Shown: positions 44,961-56,527, counted from the stretch's first letter. The stretch is DNA of 64,000 bases from Nymphalis io (GCF_905147045.1 NC_065897.1:9625001-9689000), one strand, 5' to 3'. The notes: generated by a model from the letters alone, not told the origin. Program-made: numbers and translations.

Positions 44961-45110
44961 GTTTTTTTTTTATATTTTTGGAAGGCACGCGTGCAAATGG
45001 ACTATTTCTTGGTAATTGGTCACCTTCGTACGCTGACTCTGCAAAGAGACGGAAGTCCTCTTACCGTCGACGTGCCTCATTCACCTTTTTCTACCCAAAT
45101 TTAAGATCTC
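44961..45110 (-). mobile_element. Probable LINE 3' tail
   Basis: A T-run followed by TTTTTGGAAGGCACGCGTGCAAATGG and TTGGTAATTGGTCACC matches the general layout of reversed lepidopteran LINE tails (T-run, GGTAGGCA, CACCTGATGGTAAGTGGTCACC). The two frames of 83 and 86 codons overlap it in different frames and are not genes. Confidence 0.35.
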
Positions 45111-45171
45111 TTCGTTCTAATTTTTTCGTTTTCATTAAATATGTCCTTTGACAAAGAACCGTTATTGTAAC

Positions 45172-45360
45172 TTACTAGCAAAACCCGTCAGTTGTCTTGC
45201 CTTTGTCGCCTACCTGTTTGAAGGATACAGAAGATAAAATATTGTAGCTCTTTCTAATGGCGAGCTATAACAAATTAGTTAGCCGTCTCTATGAATAAAT
45301 AGATGATATATGTTCCAGCTTTCATGGTGATTAGTTCAGACGGTGTTGAAGTCCATTCAT
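45172..45360 (-). mobile_element. Helitron-like fragment
   Basis: ACTAGCAAAACCCGTCAGTTGTCTTGCC, TAGTTAGCCGTCTC and TTTCATGGTGATTAGTTCAGACGG resemble a reversed CTAGT-ending repeat. It is weakly preserved. Confidence 0.35.
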
Positions 45361-46150
45361 CTTAAGCAGATCTAGCAAGTGCCAACATTCATTTTAAATA
45401 CAGAAAACTAAAATAACTTTATTCATTTCATTTGTTGGAATTTCATAAGACGTTAACAATTTTATTCACTCTTACCGCGTCTTTATTAACTCGCTTTGTA
45501 TCTGAAAGTGTAATTTTGTAAATTATTTTTATCTAACTTTCTGATATAGACTTGAAATTTTGAATATATGAGTGGCTCACGATTAGATGACAATGCAAGA
45601 AAATGAATATTTTAACTCTTTAATAACATGTTTTAACCAATTGCATAAAGTTTAGAGTGAAATCACTTAAACTAGTATAAGTTGATTAACATAAAACAAA
45701 ATAAAAATGTAGATAAAAATAATACTAATCATGTTAAATGCAATAAAAATATCTTAAATAAATTCATTGTTTATTTATAATGTTTGAGCTCCGGTGTATA
45801 ATTTATTAAATAAGTTATTAAAACAGTCGTTACACGTGTGCTCTTTGTTCTTTTGGACTCGTTCGCCTTGAACCCATCGTTTTAGACGCATGAACTATTT
45901 TGTAGAACAGATATTATAACCTATCATTAAATTAGCTGCAAACACGATTGTGGATCAAATAGTTTTTTTCTGTTTCCATAAGGCAGCTTTACGATCAGAC
46001 AATAGCGATACACTAGTTACTGCGGACAACTATAGCAAAAAATTCGTTCTAACTGTATCATTAACATTTGAAAATAATTCTTTTGTATCGGATTATGGCC
46101 TAGTTAAAGCGATTATTTTCGTGATATTTAAGCGTTATAAATAAATAAAG
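45361..46150. other. AT-rich unique stretch
   Basis: No credible gene is seen; the 64-codon frame at 45950-46144 has no recognisable protein features. Confidence 0.35.
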
Positions 46151-46151
46151 G

Positions 46152-46280
46152 AACAGCTTGTTAATGAGCCATTGCTGGGTAAGATCTTAAGTAAGTAAGG
46201 TTCTTTCTATTGAGGAGAATGTTTAGAGCTTATTCCACAAGGCTGCTCCAGTACGAGTTAGTAGATAATAATATGAATCA
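46152..46280 (-). repeat. SINE-A 3' half
   Basis: GAGCCATTGCTGGGTAAGATC, TTGAGGAGAATGTTTAGAGCTTATTCCACAAGGC and ACGAGTTAGTAGATA are reverse SINE-A. Confidence 0.6.
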
Positions 46281-46340
46281 AATTAAATTTAAATAATTTA
46301 CTCTATACGTTATTCTTGTGTGTTTTTGTTACATTACAGT

Positions 46341-46412
46341 GACAGCCTGTAAATGACCCACTGCTGGGCAAAGGCCTCCTCTCCCTTTTTAAGGAGAAGG
46401 TTTTGGAGCTTA
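46341..46412 (-). repeat. SINE-A 3' end
   Basis: ACAGCCTGTAAATGACCCACTGCTGGGCAAAGGCCTCCTC and TTAAGGAGAAGGTTTTGGAGCTTA are well conserved. It lies close to another SINE-A end in the same orientation. Confidence 0.75.
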
Positions 46413-47923
46413 TTTTTTTCCTAGCATTGTGCATGCTAGTCTATAAAAAAAACCAAAAGTCCGCGCGTAAATCACTATCATTAGGTTTATGGAATGTTTA
46501 TCTGTCAACTAGCGTTAATTATTGCCGACATCAATTTATAAAATCTATGCTAATATATAATATGTTGTATATATCATGTCAATATAAATGGAGGGCTAGA
46601 AATTAACACCGAATAGTACTATAACAAAATTGAGTTTCGTCAAAAAAAAAGAGTAAATTTCGACCTCACGCATTATAAATAAAAATTAAATTATATATTT
46701 ATTATGATTTTTTTATTCATACTATCATAAATTGTTTCTTTCATTATCAATATATGTATATGTCAATCGGCCGAACAATGGAATCAGGGTTGCCATATTT
46801 CTTATGTTTCTAAAACCACTGACTCATTTATCCTTAAAATATAGTCGTTCAAATTATTATATTAAGTAAAAGAGTAAATAATAAAATCTATATAATAATA
46901 AAAGGCTATGTATATATTATTTGGAAAATTTTATTTTATCATTCTAGTATGATATGATAATAAATAGCTAATTTCTTGGTTAGCAATGTTACAGCGTGGT
47001 AGGTCCTTTATCTGAAGTTAAAGTCGAATTGATCCACTCATGATTTACGCCTATTAGTAATGTGATATCTAACTTAACTTGTATTAAGTTACGCTTAAAA
47101 TATTTCCGTATTATTCTTGCCCGCGGCACCTCCCGTGCTGTTGCTGATGAGTTGATTATAGATAATTTGTTTCGTTTAAAAATACAACCATATTACTAGT
47201 TCCGTATTTGAATATATATGTATATATATAGTTACATATAGTTGTTATTTATTTTTTAGTTTCATTGTTCATTCAAACGATTGTGATTGAGATTGACGGA
47301 CAGGATGATTGATACTTAAAAGATCTTTTACTCCTCGGAATTAGAATACCTAATTATAATAGTATAATTACAATTAATAAAAAATATATATGTTATTTTT
47401 AAAGGTACTGATCTGATTTACGATGGACGTAATTTAATACATATTTTGATCCTTGATAATAAGGAACTGAACCTGAATACTGACCAGATTTCGCAAAACT
47501 AGAATTCATTTTCCACGATTTCCAGAGTTCCCATAATACAGGCCTCCTAGTGTGGGTCCCACCGAATTTTTATTGTATATAAAGATTTTTATATACATCA
47601 TACAACATACATATAAAGATTTTTATTGTATTTGTTTTTTATCTTATGTATTTTGAAAAAATCGAAAATTTAATTAATTATTTTATTTTAAAAATAACCA
47701 AATTAATGTAAGTTTATACTTCTTTAATTATAAAGTATCTGATTAACCCTAATTATAATCTATGATTATTTTAAAGGAAATCGTAGTTAGTGTTAATATA
47801 ATTTTATTCCGAATTCGTTAAGTTTTAAGAATTATAATGATGATTGTTGTATATGTAATAATGTGGGCCAATACGAGACAGTGGACAGTGGACTGAACTG
47901 AGTCAGCACCACCGTCATAATCA
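46413..47923. other. AT-rich unique stretch of about 1.5 kb
   Basis: There are short TA-rich microsatellite tracts near 47210-47230 and a near-repeated ATATAAAGATTTTTAT word (about 47577 and 47611). No gene or known repeat is seen. Confidence 0.35.
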
Positions 47924-48204
47924 TTTTTTTTTCATAGAATAGGAAGGCGGACGTGCATATGGGCCACCTGATGGTAAGTGGTCCCCAACGCCCATAGACA
48001 TTGGCATTGTAAGAAATGTTAACCATCGCTTACATCACCAATGCACTACCAACCTTGGGAACTAAGATGTTACGTCCCTTGTGCCTGTAATTACACTGGC
48101 TCACTCACCCTTCAAACCCGAACAGAACAATACCAAGTACTGCTGTTTTGCGGTAGAATATCTGATAAGTGGGTGGTACCTACCCAGGAGAGCTTGCACA
48201 AAAC
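47924..48204 (-). repeat. SINE-B, near full length
   Basis: The copy runs from the T-run and ATAGAATAGGAAGGCGGACG to ACCCAGGAGAGCTTGCACAAA. The frames of 64 and 97 codons over it are SINE translations. Confidence 0.85.
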
Positions 48205-48330
48205 TCTTGGCGCTGTAAGAAATATTAACTATTCCTTACATTACCAATACGTCAACAACCTTGGTACTCGTCTTACTCGTCCTTCAAGACGAAACACAAC
48301 AAACCAAGTATTGCTATCTGGCCATGAAAC
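48205..48330 (-). repeat. Second, diverged SINE-B fragment
   Basis: GCTGTAAGAAATATTAACTATTCCTTACAT, CAACAACCTTGG and GAAACACAACAAACCAAGTATTGC form a partial element in the same orientation directly after the first. Confidence 0.65.
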
Positions 48331-48804
48331 TTAAACAAAGCTCTATCGCTTAGTAAATTCCGTCGAATATCGGATCGGAATACTTTTTTATTATACTTAT
48401 GAAATCGAAATTTTATACATACTTAAAGGGACAACGTAAAATGTGTAAATATTTCATAATGTCATTTAAACGTACATAATTTTCCACCCCGAAGCGTCTA
48501 CGAAGTTTTTATCGGCTTCACGCGTGAGAACGAAACGCTGTAATCAAACTAAGTAATTGCTCCCAAAATTCTCGTTAAGGAAATTCAAAGCACGTCTTTT
48601 ATGAACTTTGATCACGTGTTAGATTAAATTTGTGTGAATTAACTCTTTCGGGCGATGTATTCGCTTATATCTAAAATCTATTTTATTCAAAACTACGTTA
48701 CATTTGGGTGTAAATAATTGTGTAATATCAATTAAATTTAGTTGATGGGTTTTTCCTTAGACACATTTATCTTCAGTTAATCTAACACCAATACTTTGTA
48801 TTGA
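48331..48804. other. Unique stretch
   Basis: Nothing is recognised; a mixed-base patch is at 48480-48560. Confidence 0.35.
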
Positions 48805-48905
48805 GCCGATTGTACGCACAAGGGACATCTTGATTCCCACGATCGGCCTTGAACTAATATTTCTTACAGTGTAGTGACCGCCACTCATAAACAAACATCA
48901 GTTTT
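48805..48905 (+). repeat. SINE-B fragment
   Basis: CACAAGGGACATCTTGATTCCCACGATCGGC, ATTTCTTACAGTGTAGTGACC and ACAAACATCAG are a diverged middle and end of SINE-B. Confidence 0.5.
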
Positions 48906-49076
48906 GTTATAAGACAAAATATATACAGATCAAAAAATACAAATAATATCAAATTTCGTGCACGTGAAATAAGTACTTTATATTTTACTCATTTACCATT
49001 TTTATTTCGTTAATCGGTACGATAGATATAATTTACGTCACGTCATATAAGTCACATATATAGAAACATATACAAT

Positions 49077-49243
49077 AACTAGATTCCGCATGCGACGTTG
49101 CCATGTGCTCGGGGGGGATGTCAGGAGTTAGGTATGTAACCTGACAACGTGTATGTAAAATTTCATGATGATCGAATGAATATTTAACACTTGAAAGCGT
49201 AACAAACTCACTTTCGTTTTAATAATAGTAAGGATACCTACAC
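49077..49243 (-). mobile_element. Helitron-like fragment
   Basis: ACTAGATTCCGCATGCGACGTTGCC, AAAATTTCATGATGATCG and GAAAGCGTAACAAACTCACTTTCGTTTTAATAATAGTAAGGAT match the common lepidopteran text in reverse, with CTAGT at the 3' side of the element. Confidence 0.5.
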
Positions 49244-49403
49244 TTGCAAATCCATTGTTTTCGTTTTAACGTAGTATGATTTTGAATACACGTCCAAATC
49301 AACACACTTAACAACTTACGTAAATTAAACATATTTAGTTCATACGAGTAGTTAATATTTCGTTATTTATTAGATACGTTTACCTCGTAACTTCCTAATT
49401 TTA

Positions 49404-49550
49404 ACTTCCTTATTGGTCTTGTAGCTAGCTTATAATATTGTAGACACCGAAGCCATGGGTTCAAATAATGGGTGAGGCCATTAATACATTATTCTTCAGT
49501 CAATAAATTATCAGCGACAGTTTGGACTTATTGGAGTATTCTATCAATAT
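49404..49550 (+). repeat. SINE-C 5' half, cut by a LINE end
   Basis: TATTGGTCTTGTAGCTAGC, CATGGGTTCAAATAATGGGTGAGGCC and TTATCAGCGACAGTTTGGAC follow the SINE-C head. Confidence 0.6.
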
Positions 49551-49893
49551 TTTTTTTTTATATTCGCCGAGAGAGCAAATGACTCTACTCCACCTGATGG
49601 TAAGTGGTAGTAGAGTCCATACGCGAGGACGGCCAGTACAAATGGGAAGAATGTTCTGCACTAGCCGCCTTCGCCTTGCCGGCCCGCAAGATGCCTCTTC
49701 ACGCCTCGTTTGAATTCCTTCAACTTACCGGGTTGTAAGAGGAGGGGAACACGTGAGCTGGTAAAGAAATTCCATTTTTTGGTAGTGCAACAAAGAAAGG
49801 AGTTCCCAAATTTCTTTGTGCGCGATGGAATTGATATCACAGTTAGGCGGTGACATCGAGAACCAGCTCGCGTAGATTTATGAAGAAATTCTT
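49551..49893 (-). mobile_element. Jockey-like LINE 3' end, same family as 923-1663
   Basis: A T-run and TATATTCGCCGAGAGAGCAAATGACTCTACTCC, GATGCCTCTTCACGCCTCG, ACACGTGAGCTGG and CGGTGACATCGAGAACCAGCTCGCG match the reverse complement of about 1340-1656. The coding part is broken by changes relative to that copy. The 63-codon frame over it is not a gene. Confidence 0.85.
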
Positions 49894-49894
49894 A

Positions 49895-50205
49895 ACAGAA
49901 GACAAGCCACTAAAAGTTGCGAGTAACCTGGGTCAAGCCATACAGCTCAGTACAGGCCAATGAAATATTATTGAGTTTTTCTGTTAATTAAATTCTGATA
50001 ATTTAATTTGATAGCGGCCTGGACTCTAGAAATTGGTGGCGTTATTAGGATATTCTAATATCAATAAATTCTTAGTAACGATAGAAGTTGACAATACAAA
50101 TTTCCTTAGCTTGGTAAACATGTGAAGAAAAGAACACGTTTTTCCTGAGTCTGATATCTTATCGTATTATGAGAGTAATCGAACAGCGAATGCACCTTTA
50201 ATTAT
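49895..50205 (+). repeat. Second SINE-C copy, diverged
   Basis: AACCTGGGTCAAGCC, GCCAATGAAATATTATTGAGTTTTTCTG, TAGCGGCCTGGACTCTAGAAATTGG and, later, GTATTATGAGAGTAATCGAACAGCGAATGCACC keep the order of SINE-C from its B box onwards. It restarts at the head, so it is not just the other half of the copy at 49404. Confidence 0.55.
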
Positions 50206-50364
50206 TTATATTTACATGTATAATATAATTATTTTATACTTTTAACAAACTTTATCTTTATATTATAAATATTCATAAATAAATAAAATGAACAAGACAT
50301 TTCTAACTATGTACACAAGTATACAAGCAATTGTTATTATTAATAAAAACTATGAAACCAACAG

Positions 50365-50412
50365 AGAGGTTAGCCTTAGCCCAGCAGTGAGATGTTTATT
50401 GTCTGTCACTTT
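50365..50412 (+). repeat. SINE-A 3' end scrap
   Basis: GAGGTTAGCCTTAGCCCAGCAGTGAGATGTTTATTGTCTGTC is the SINE-A 3' end. Confidence 0.6.
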
Positions 50413-51102
50413 ACAATTTTTAACTTTTTTTTAATAATATAAAATTATAGTTGAAAGCAGCTAATCCCACGTGTCATTAGAAAAGAAACAACGGTTTCCA
50501 CGCGAGTTTAACTAAAAATAAAATATATGTGTTCCATTCGAAAGAATTAAACATGTATTAATCTTATACGACAATTTTTATTTTACGATTTATTTTATCT
50601 TTTTATAAATAAAATAAATAAAAATATAAAAAATATAAAAGAAAAAACTTTGTCCCCCTTTTTAAGATTTGGCATAGTTAAGATTTATATAGAGAAGGAA
50701 TGCAGAAAGCTTCAATTTATATATAATGCGTTACAAATATATTATAATTGACTAAATAAAACATACGTAGTTTACATTCATACTGATAATGGCAACACAT
50801 GTCACGCCAGACTTATAAGTCAATAACCGTTTTTTTTTGACATATTTGTGGTTCTATTTATTGTAATCATAACAAAGTGTCGTCGAACCTCATTTTTACT
50901 ACCATTCGAATTAAAATTTCTAATATTATTATTAGCAATTCGTAACGTTCTAATCTTAACCAGCGGGTGACCGCTAGCTTTTAAAACACAAGATTATATG
51001 AAAGTCAAAACAACAAACACATTTAACATTTTACTTGTATAAACTATACATTATCAAATCACAAAATTTTAAAATAATTTTTAAATTAAATAATATTAAA
51101 TA
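50413..51102. other. AT-rich unique stretch
   Basis: Low-complexity (AAATAAA)-type DNA lies around 50580-50645. Nothing is recognised. Confidence 0.35.
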
Positions 51103-51355
51103 ACAATAATAATATCCTAGGACATTATTCACACACGTCCATCTAATTCCAAATTAAGTAGAGCTTGTACTATGGTAACCAGACAACTGATATACTACAT
51201 ATACTACTTTTCTTTTGTAAATACATACTTACATATGTAATTACACCAAGACTCAGGACATGTTCATGCACACAAATATCTGTCCTGGGTGGATATCGAA
51301 CCCACAACCATCAGCGTGAAAGGCAAGTATCTACCAACCACGCCAACCGGCTCGT
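51103..51355 (-). mobile_element. SINE-D, tRNA-derived, near full length
   Basis: On the minus strand it begins GAGCCGGTTGGCGTGGTTGG (A box) and TGTGGGTTCGATATCCACCC (B box), continues ATTTGTGTGCATGAACATGTCCTGAGTC and ends ...GTGTGTGAATAATGTCCTAGGATATT(ATT)n. It is a second tRNA-derived family known to me from Lepidoptera. The 75-codon plus frame is its translation. Confidence 0.75.
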
Positions 51356-51700
51356 CAAATATATCTCCACAATTCACGTAAATATAAACTGAATGTCCTT
51401 TGAAATACATTCTTGCTTGTCAATGAAATAATTTATACCGTGGGATCTCGAAAGGTCGAGCGTTAGAAATATAAATAATATTATAGTTCTATCTCGATGA
51501 CACTTGGCTTTATATATTATGCACTATGCGAGGTCCGTAATGTATTTATAATGTTCTTAAAAATAAAATAATATTATAATAAGACAATATAATTAATCTT
51601 TGTAACAATATTTAGCAAAATTTATTATAACTTAGTGTCGTAACAAAATTCGTTTTTTTGGCTTATCCTCATATTTACTTTATTTATTTAATATTTATTT

Positions 51701-52257
51701 CATTCTGTAAAGGCTGAGCTGAGGGTACGGCCAAGCTTGGTTAACTTATTTGCAGTCACTTTTAAATGACAATTCCAGATTCTGTCCAAACCTTGGACTT
51801 TTAATGAATTTCTCGTGAAGTGCTCCAGAAGTGAAAAAATAGGACCTCAGTTCCCGGCAGGCCCACTAATACCGCCTTACCGAACCAGAAGTAGATTATG
51901 AATATATACTAAATAGCATATACTGCACCGATATCCGATATCTGAAGATAACGAACTCTTCAAGCATGGTTTCGGTTTTCTAGTCAACACGGATCTCATT
52001 AACAGCATTCGTCTTCAAGACGCTGCATTGAAATTGAAATGCAGAGTATCGGGAACAAATTAAAGAAATGCTGCGTAACCTAAGTGATTATTCATAGTTA
52101 TGTCATACCGCCGATATACATCAAAGGCAAACCACAAGAATTTGTGGGTGATGGTCAAGTCATACCTTTTCAGAACCCTTTCGAAGATGATCTTACTGAG
52201 CTTCTATTTTCCAGTTTCTTTGAGCCACACTTTAAGCAGCCGACCATCTCTCGATGA
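51701..52257 (+). pseudogene. Decayed protein-coding sequence, unrecognised
   Basis: Protein-like text appears in successive plus-strand frames. One frame (51701-52060) runs through VRPSLVNLFAVTFK, FNEFLVKCSRSEKIGPQFPA and ELFKHGFGFLVNTDLINSIR with in-frame stops at 51767, 51899 and 51914. A second (52044-52094) gives EYREQIKEMLRNLSDYS and a third (52099-52254) gives GKPQEFVGDGQVIPFQNPF followed by a stop at 52255. Each new frame takes over where the previous one ends, the pattern expected of a once-continuous reading frame broken by indels and stops. The region is also less AT-rich than its flanks. I do not recognise the family. Possible sources are a retrocopied host gene, an old transposon ORF or another captured gene. 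No poly(A) or target duplication is visible. A 74-codon frame at 52100-52324 overlaps it but looks less protein-like. Confidence 0.45.
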
Positions 52258-52479
52258 AAGGACTAAAGGATGTTTTCCATGTCTTTTGTCCATCTCAGTT
52301 AATTTATGTTTGAAACGAAATTAAAAAAAAAAACACATTTTTAATATAACGCAATAGTTTGGTTGAAGTTTGCTTACAGAAATCATCAACAAACCAAATA
52401 AGTATATTTTGTGCCACCACGCTTCGAGTGCTAAGCAAAGTATTTATTTGTTTTATATTTCCTTCCCTTTTAATTTCTT

Positions 52480-52660
52480 CCTAGATCTTTTCATTGAACA
52501 TTCTCCACCGCTGAATATTTTTGATTCATTATTCAGTGGCCATTGCTTTAACAGGTTATCCTGATTTCTGCTTTCCTGCTGATGGGATAGGCGCCAGCCA
52601 AAAATTGTTTGCCGGACACCAACCATTTTTTTCTGGAGAGTTACTTTTTAACTACCATAC
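52480..52660 (+). pseudogene. Possible further decayed exon of the same coding sequence
   Basis: Frame changes again give protein-like pieces: PPLNIFDSLFSGHC (about 52506-52547) and FPADGIGASQKLFAGHQPFF (about 52575-52634). These follow the remnant at 51701-52257 on the same strand after about 220 bp of AT-rich DNA. The link is by proximity and strand only; the pieces could also be chance. Confidence 0.25.
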
Positions 52661-54380
52661 TATTTGAAACATTTAATATTACTAGAAGGCGCTTAACACA
52701 AACTTTATTCAGCTTTTATGACAATGAGATTGAGTGATTCTATATTCACTTCTGGAATAATACGGCTACGTTAACGCTCATAAAAAAATATCAAGGAACA
52801 CAAAATCGTTATCCAAGGATTTTTAAAAAAACAAAAATGTGATCAAATTATATAATAGAAATTGAAGTTTACTATGAAATCTCAATTTCGTCCTAAATAA
52901 ATTCAATATTTGTAAAAATTTTCTGCTCAAACGTTCGAAGTACAACCCTTTCATCCTATTACAAGCTAAATTGATCTTACTTTAGAAACAAGACTAGACG
53001 ATTGTGCTCATCTTGCGAATTGCAGCTTCAGGTAGGATTATTTGAAGAAATTTCTTTTTACATTTCATCCTCCAATATATGTTGAGAATATTTTATTAAG
53101 GGTGCTTCACCCGACACGTTATTACCGTGAATAAAGATATAATATATGCTTAGATTTCTGCAGATTGTAATTGAGGCTATGACATTATTCATAAGATTCA
53201 TATGATATGAGTGATGTATGGGAAGTTTTGTCTATATATTATTCTTTTATTAAAATATAACTAACTTTTTAGTGCATTGTACTAATACCAGAAAACAATA
53301 AAGACCAGCAATACCATTAGGCTGGTTAAGCATCATATTTGTAATTTTAATGTAGTTTGGTTATATGTTGATTGTTATGTATATGTATGTTTGTTATATA
53401 TACACAATAATATACAAAATATTTTGTGTCTCGTGAAAGTCATTGAATGAATCTTAATGAAAAAGAATAGTAATAGCAGAATCGTCATAAAGTTATTCCT
53501 TTTATCATGGAAAATGAAAAGTTCTCGATGAGACAGTCAAAATGGATGCATTTAAATATTCGACAATTGCGAAGGAAATCACGGAATCAATGTTAACAAT
53601 ATGAATAATAAATAAAAGTATATTGAACAAAAGTAAAATACAAAAATAGCATTATTAGACATGTAGCAAATGAAAAAAGTAGTATCTAACGTCTGGACGT
53701 TTTCAATTCAATGATGGAGGTTTGAAAAGAACTAATTCGGTCTGCAAGTTGATACGGAGCCATTAGAATGATTGCTCTGATGCCATCCCATCACGTGATT
53801 CACTATAAAGTATGTGTAACAGACTGGGCCTCTTAACGGATTGAATTTTATACGAGTACAACTAAGCTAGGGTTGACACTTAAAAAATTAGGAATATATA
53901 TAATTAACTATATTACAAACTCGTTACAGGAAAATAAACAAAACCCGTCATGGCGTTTAAAAAAAATACAATTATAATATCTTTAAAAAATACTTTTAAA
54001 TGCTTATAAAAAATTACAAGCTTTGCAGTGCGGCTGTTTAGTTAAATACTAATTTCTCTCTTTCTGTGACTATTGATTTGACATTCGAAAGAAGTCAGCA
54101 TTGTTTAACTAATCACTCGCTTAATAACTTTTATAGGCCGTTAGAGTGTGCTTAAAATCATACTTAAAAGCTTTCCAATTTTGAAATGCGATTTTAAAAA
54201 TAAAATCATTGTCGTGTTCAACGTTATAAATTCGTAACCCTACTTGCATTGTATGCGAATTAGGTATACCACATCAACATCTTTTTATTATAATTTTATG
54301 TCTGTATAATTTAGTATCAAAATATATGCAGGTATATTTATATTGTAAGATTAAAAAAAAAAAACCTGTACGAAAAATCT
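52661..54380. other. AT-rich unique stretch of about 1.7 kb
   Basis: Nothing is recognised. Confidence 0.35.
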
Positions 54381-54384
54381 GTAC

Positions 54385-54430
54385 GAAAACCTTAACCTTA
54401 CCCGTGCGAAGTCGGGGATAGTAATATATC
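54385..54430 (+). repeat. Short Helitron-like scrap
   Basis: AACCTTACCCGTGCGAAGTCGGGGATAG resembles the 'acccgtgcgaagccggggcggg' word before the CTAGT end of Helitron-like repeats, but the end is lost. Confidence 0.3.
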
Positions 54431-54599
54431 ATATTCCTACGTTAGCATTTAATTACTAAAGTTTTTTTATATCAATACAATAATTAAATATTAGAGGTAA
54501 TTTTATTTTAAAGCATAATTATTTCTAGTTTTATAAAGCTTTCACTTAGGTATTATGTGACTCTATACATTATAAGACGACAGTACAATATCATATTCA

Positions 54600-54800
54600 A
54601 AATTTGAGTACACCGACGTCGACGGAATTTGTTTCACGAGCTGCCAGCGAGCTGTTTACAAGTATTTTATACCGGCGCGTCCTTATCAAGTTGCTACATT
54701 TGGCCCGCAGGCGTCGTCAACCTTCTCAAAATATTTACTTGCGCGGAGCAATTCTCTTCACTTTATGCGCTACTTTAAGTACAGGTGAAAATTGAAAAAG
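54600..54800. other. Mixed-base patch open in two frames
   Basis: Unlike its flanks, this patch is rich in CG dinucleotides. The plus strand is open in two frames (a 63-codon frame from a TTG at 54604, and another of about 60 codons), and a splice-donor-like ACAG|GTGAAA lies at 54784. On the minus strand GGTATAAAATAC is TATA-like. It may be an exon, promoter or conserved element; the data do not choose. Confidence 0.2.
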
Positions 54801-55079
54801 TTTATGTTACGACCACTTTTAAGATCCCTAAACGGAACGTCGAAGTCTAATTTGAGTATAAGTTCGCATTCCGTTGAATTGGACCCATTTTACGTCCAAT
54901 TTTACATTCATTTTCAGTGTAGCTGTTATTTTATTACATTGATTAATATTAACTTGGCTTATATAAAACGATTATAATTGTAAAATCGTGCTTTGTTTCT
55001 CATTATTTTAACTGGACCTAGATCGTTGGACTGGTTAATGTTATTCTAAGTGCACGAAAGAATTTTTAATTTAGAACAT

Positions 55080-55270
55080 AAAAAGCCGAGTCGTGTGTAT
55101 TTGCACTATTACTAAGAAAGATGGCGGGCGATAATACGGCTATTAGAACAATTTTTAAGGCGGAGTCGCAGACGCATCGAGCAGACGCGAGTTGCTCGTA
55201 AAAGTGAATTATTATAACCGCGTCCACTGAATTCGAACAATCGCTTTCTCGCTAGCATTAGAATATGAGC
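55080..55270. other. Mixed-base, CG-containing patch
   Basis: AAGATGGCGGGCGATAATACGG, GGCGGAGTCGCAGACGC and GCAGACGCGAGTTGCTCG stand out from the AT-rich surroundings. No frame or repeat is recognised; a regulatory or 5' leader role is possible. Confidence 0.2.
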
Positions 55271-55770
55271 TTTACATTAAACATACTAAGAACGGTTTCA
55301 CTTTTAATCGGTGATTTTTCACAATTTTCATTTTTACATACAACGAATTTAATGCTTAGATATTATATAAATTAAGAGCTGCTATCTTTCAAAAAAATCA
55401 CAGCGCTGACGTTTATCTTTCTTTAAGCAATAAAGTGTTTATAAGTATGTATATATTTATGGTCATTATCAGTCAAGTATGACTCACGGTTGTGTCGTAA
55501 ATAGTGTTAAGTCTAGATACGATATGCAAATACCCATTTACTAGAATCAATCTATTTAAATATCTCTTATGCGTAAACCGCTTTACACAGACAGAACTAA
55601 TAATTTATGAAGAGGTTAAATCATGTGCAATGTACACTTTTGTAAAGCTGTCTCAGAACAAGTCGCTATTTACATGAATAATAAATATAAAATGCAGAAC
55701 TATAAGCTGCTTAAGGAATAATAATTACATTGAAATTGCGTAACTGATAACATTTGAATAAAACTAATGT
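55271..55770. other. AT-rich unique stretch
   Basis: Nothing is recognised in this stretch. Confidence 0.35.
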
Positions 55771-55827
55771 AACAGCGTAAATGCCCCACCTTGGGCAAAG
55801 GCTTCTTTTCCTCGTGACAAGAAGTTC
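55771..55827 (-). repeat. SINE-A 3' end fragment
   Basis: AACAGCGTAAATGCCCCACCTTGGGCAAAGGCTTC is the reverse 3' end. A possible continuation at 56110-56190 (GAACTTCTTCCACCATGCTG, ATGCATCACGATGTTT) suggests a SINE-A interrupted by the SINE-B at 55828. Confidence 0.6.
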
Positions 55828-56103
55828 TTTTTTTTTAATTAGGTAGACAGTCTGCCCAATTGGCTACCAAATTGTCAGTGGTCAAAGACATTGGCACTGT
55901 AAGAAATATCAACTATTTGTTACATCATCAATGGGTTACATCATCAACCAACCTTTGAATTAGATGTTATTTACCTTGTGCATATAGTTTCACTGGCTTA
56001 CCCACTTTTCAAATCGGAACATAACAGAACTAGTTATTGCTTCTTGGTGGCAGCATATACGACGGATGATTGGTACTTACCCAGATGGGCTTGCGCACAT
56101 CAG
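55828..56103 (-). repeat. SINE-B, diverged full-length copy
   Basis: It runs from the T-run and TAGGTAGACAGTCTGCCC to ACCCAGATGGGCTTGCGCAC, with a duplicated TTACATCATCAA segment inside. Confidence 0.7.
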
Positions 56104-56192
56104 GTAAGTTCCCAGCCCAAGTAGGTATGTTTTATGAACTTCTTCCACCATGCTGTTCTAATGCCGGTTTAACACATGCATCACGATGTTTT

Positions 56193-56489
56193 TACTGATG
56201 GTAGGGCTTTGTGCAAGCTCATCTGAATAGGTACCACCCACTCATCCGATATTCTACCGCAAAACAGCAATACTTGGTATTGTTGTGTTCCGATTTGAAG
56301 AGTAAGTGAGCCAGAGTAATTACAGGCATAAAGACATAACATCTTAGTTCCCAAGGTTGGTGGCGCATTGGCGATGTAAGCGATGGTTAACATTTCTTAC
56401 ATCGCCAATGTCTATGGGCGTTGGTGACCACTTATCATCAGGTCATTTGCTTACAACTTCCACCTACCTATAATATTTAAAAAAAAAAC
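56193..56489 (+). repeat. SINE-B, full length
   Basis: It runs from ACTGATGGTAGGGCTTTGTGC to CACTTATCATCAGG and a poly(A). Together with the copy at 55828 it makes an inverted SINE-B pair about 90 bp apart. The 70-codon minus frame is its translation. Confidence 0.85.
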
Positions 56490-56527
56490 CTTCAACATCT
56501 ATTATGAGATTTATTACAAAGATTTAT

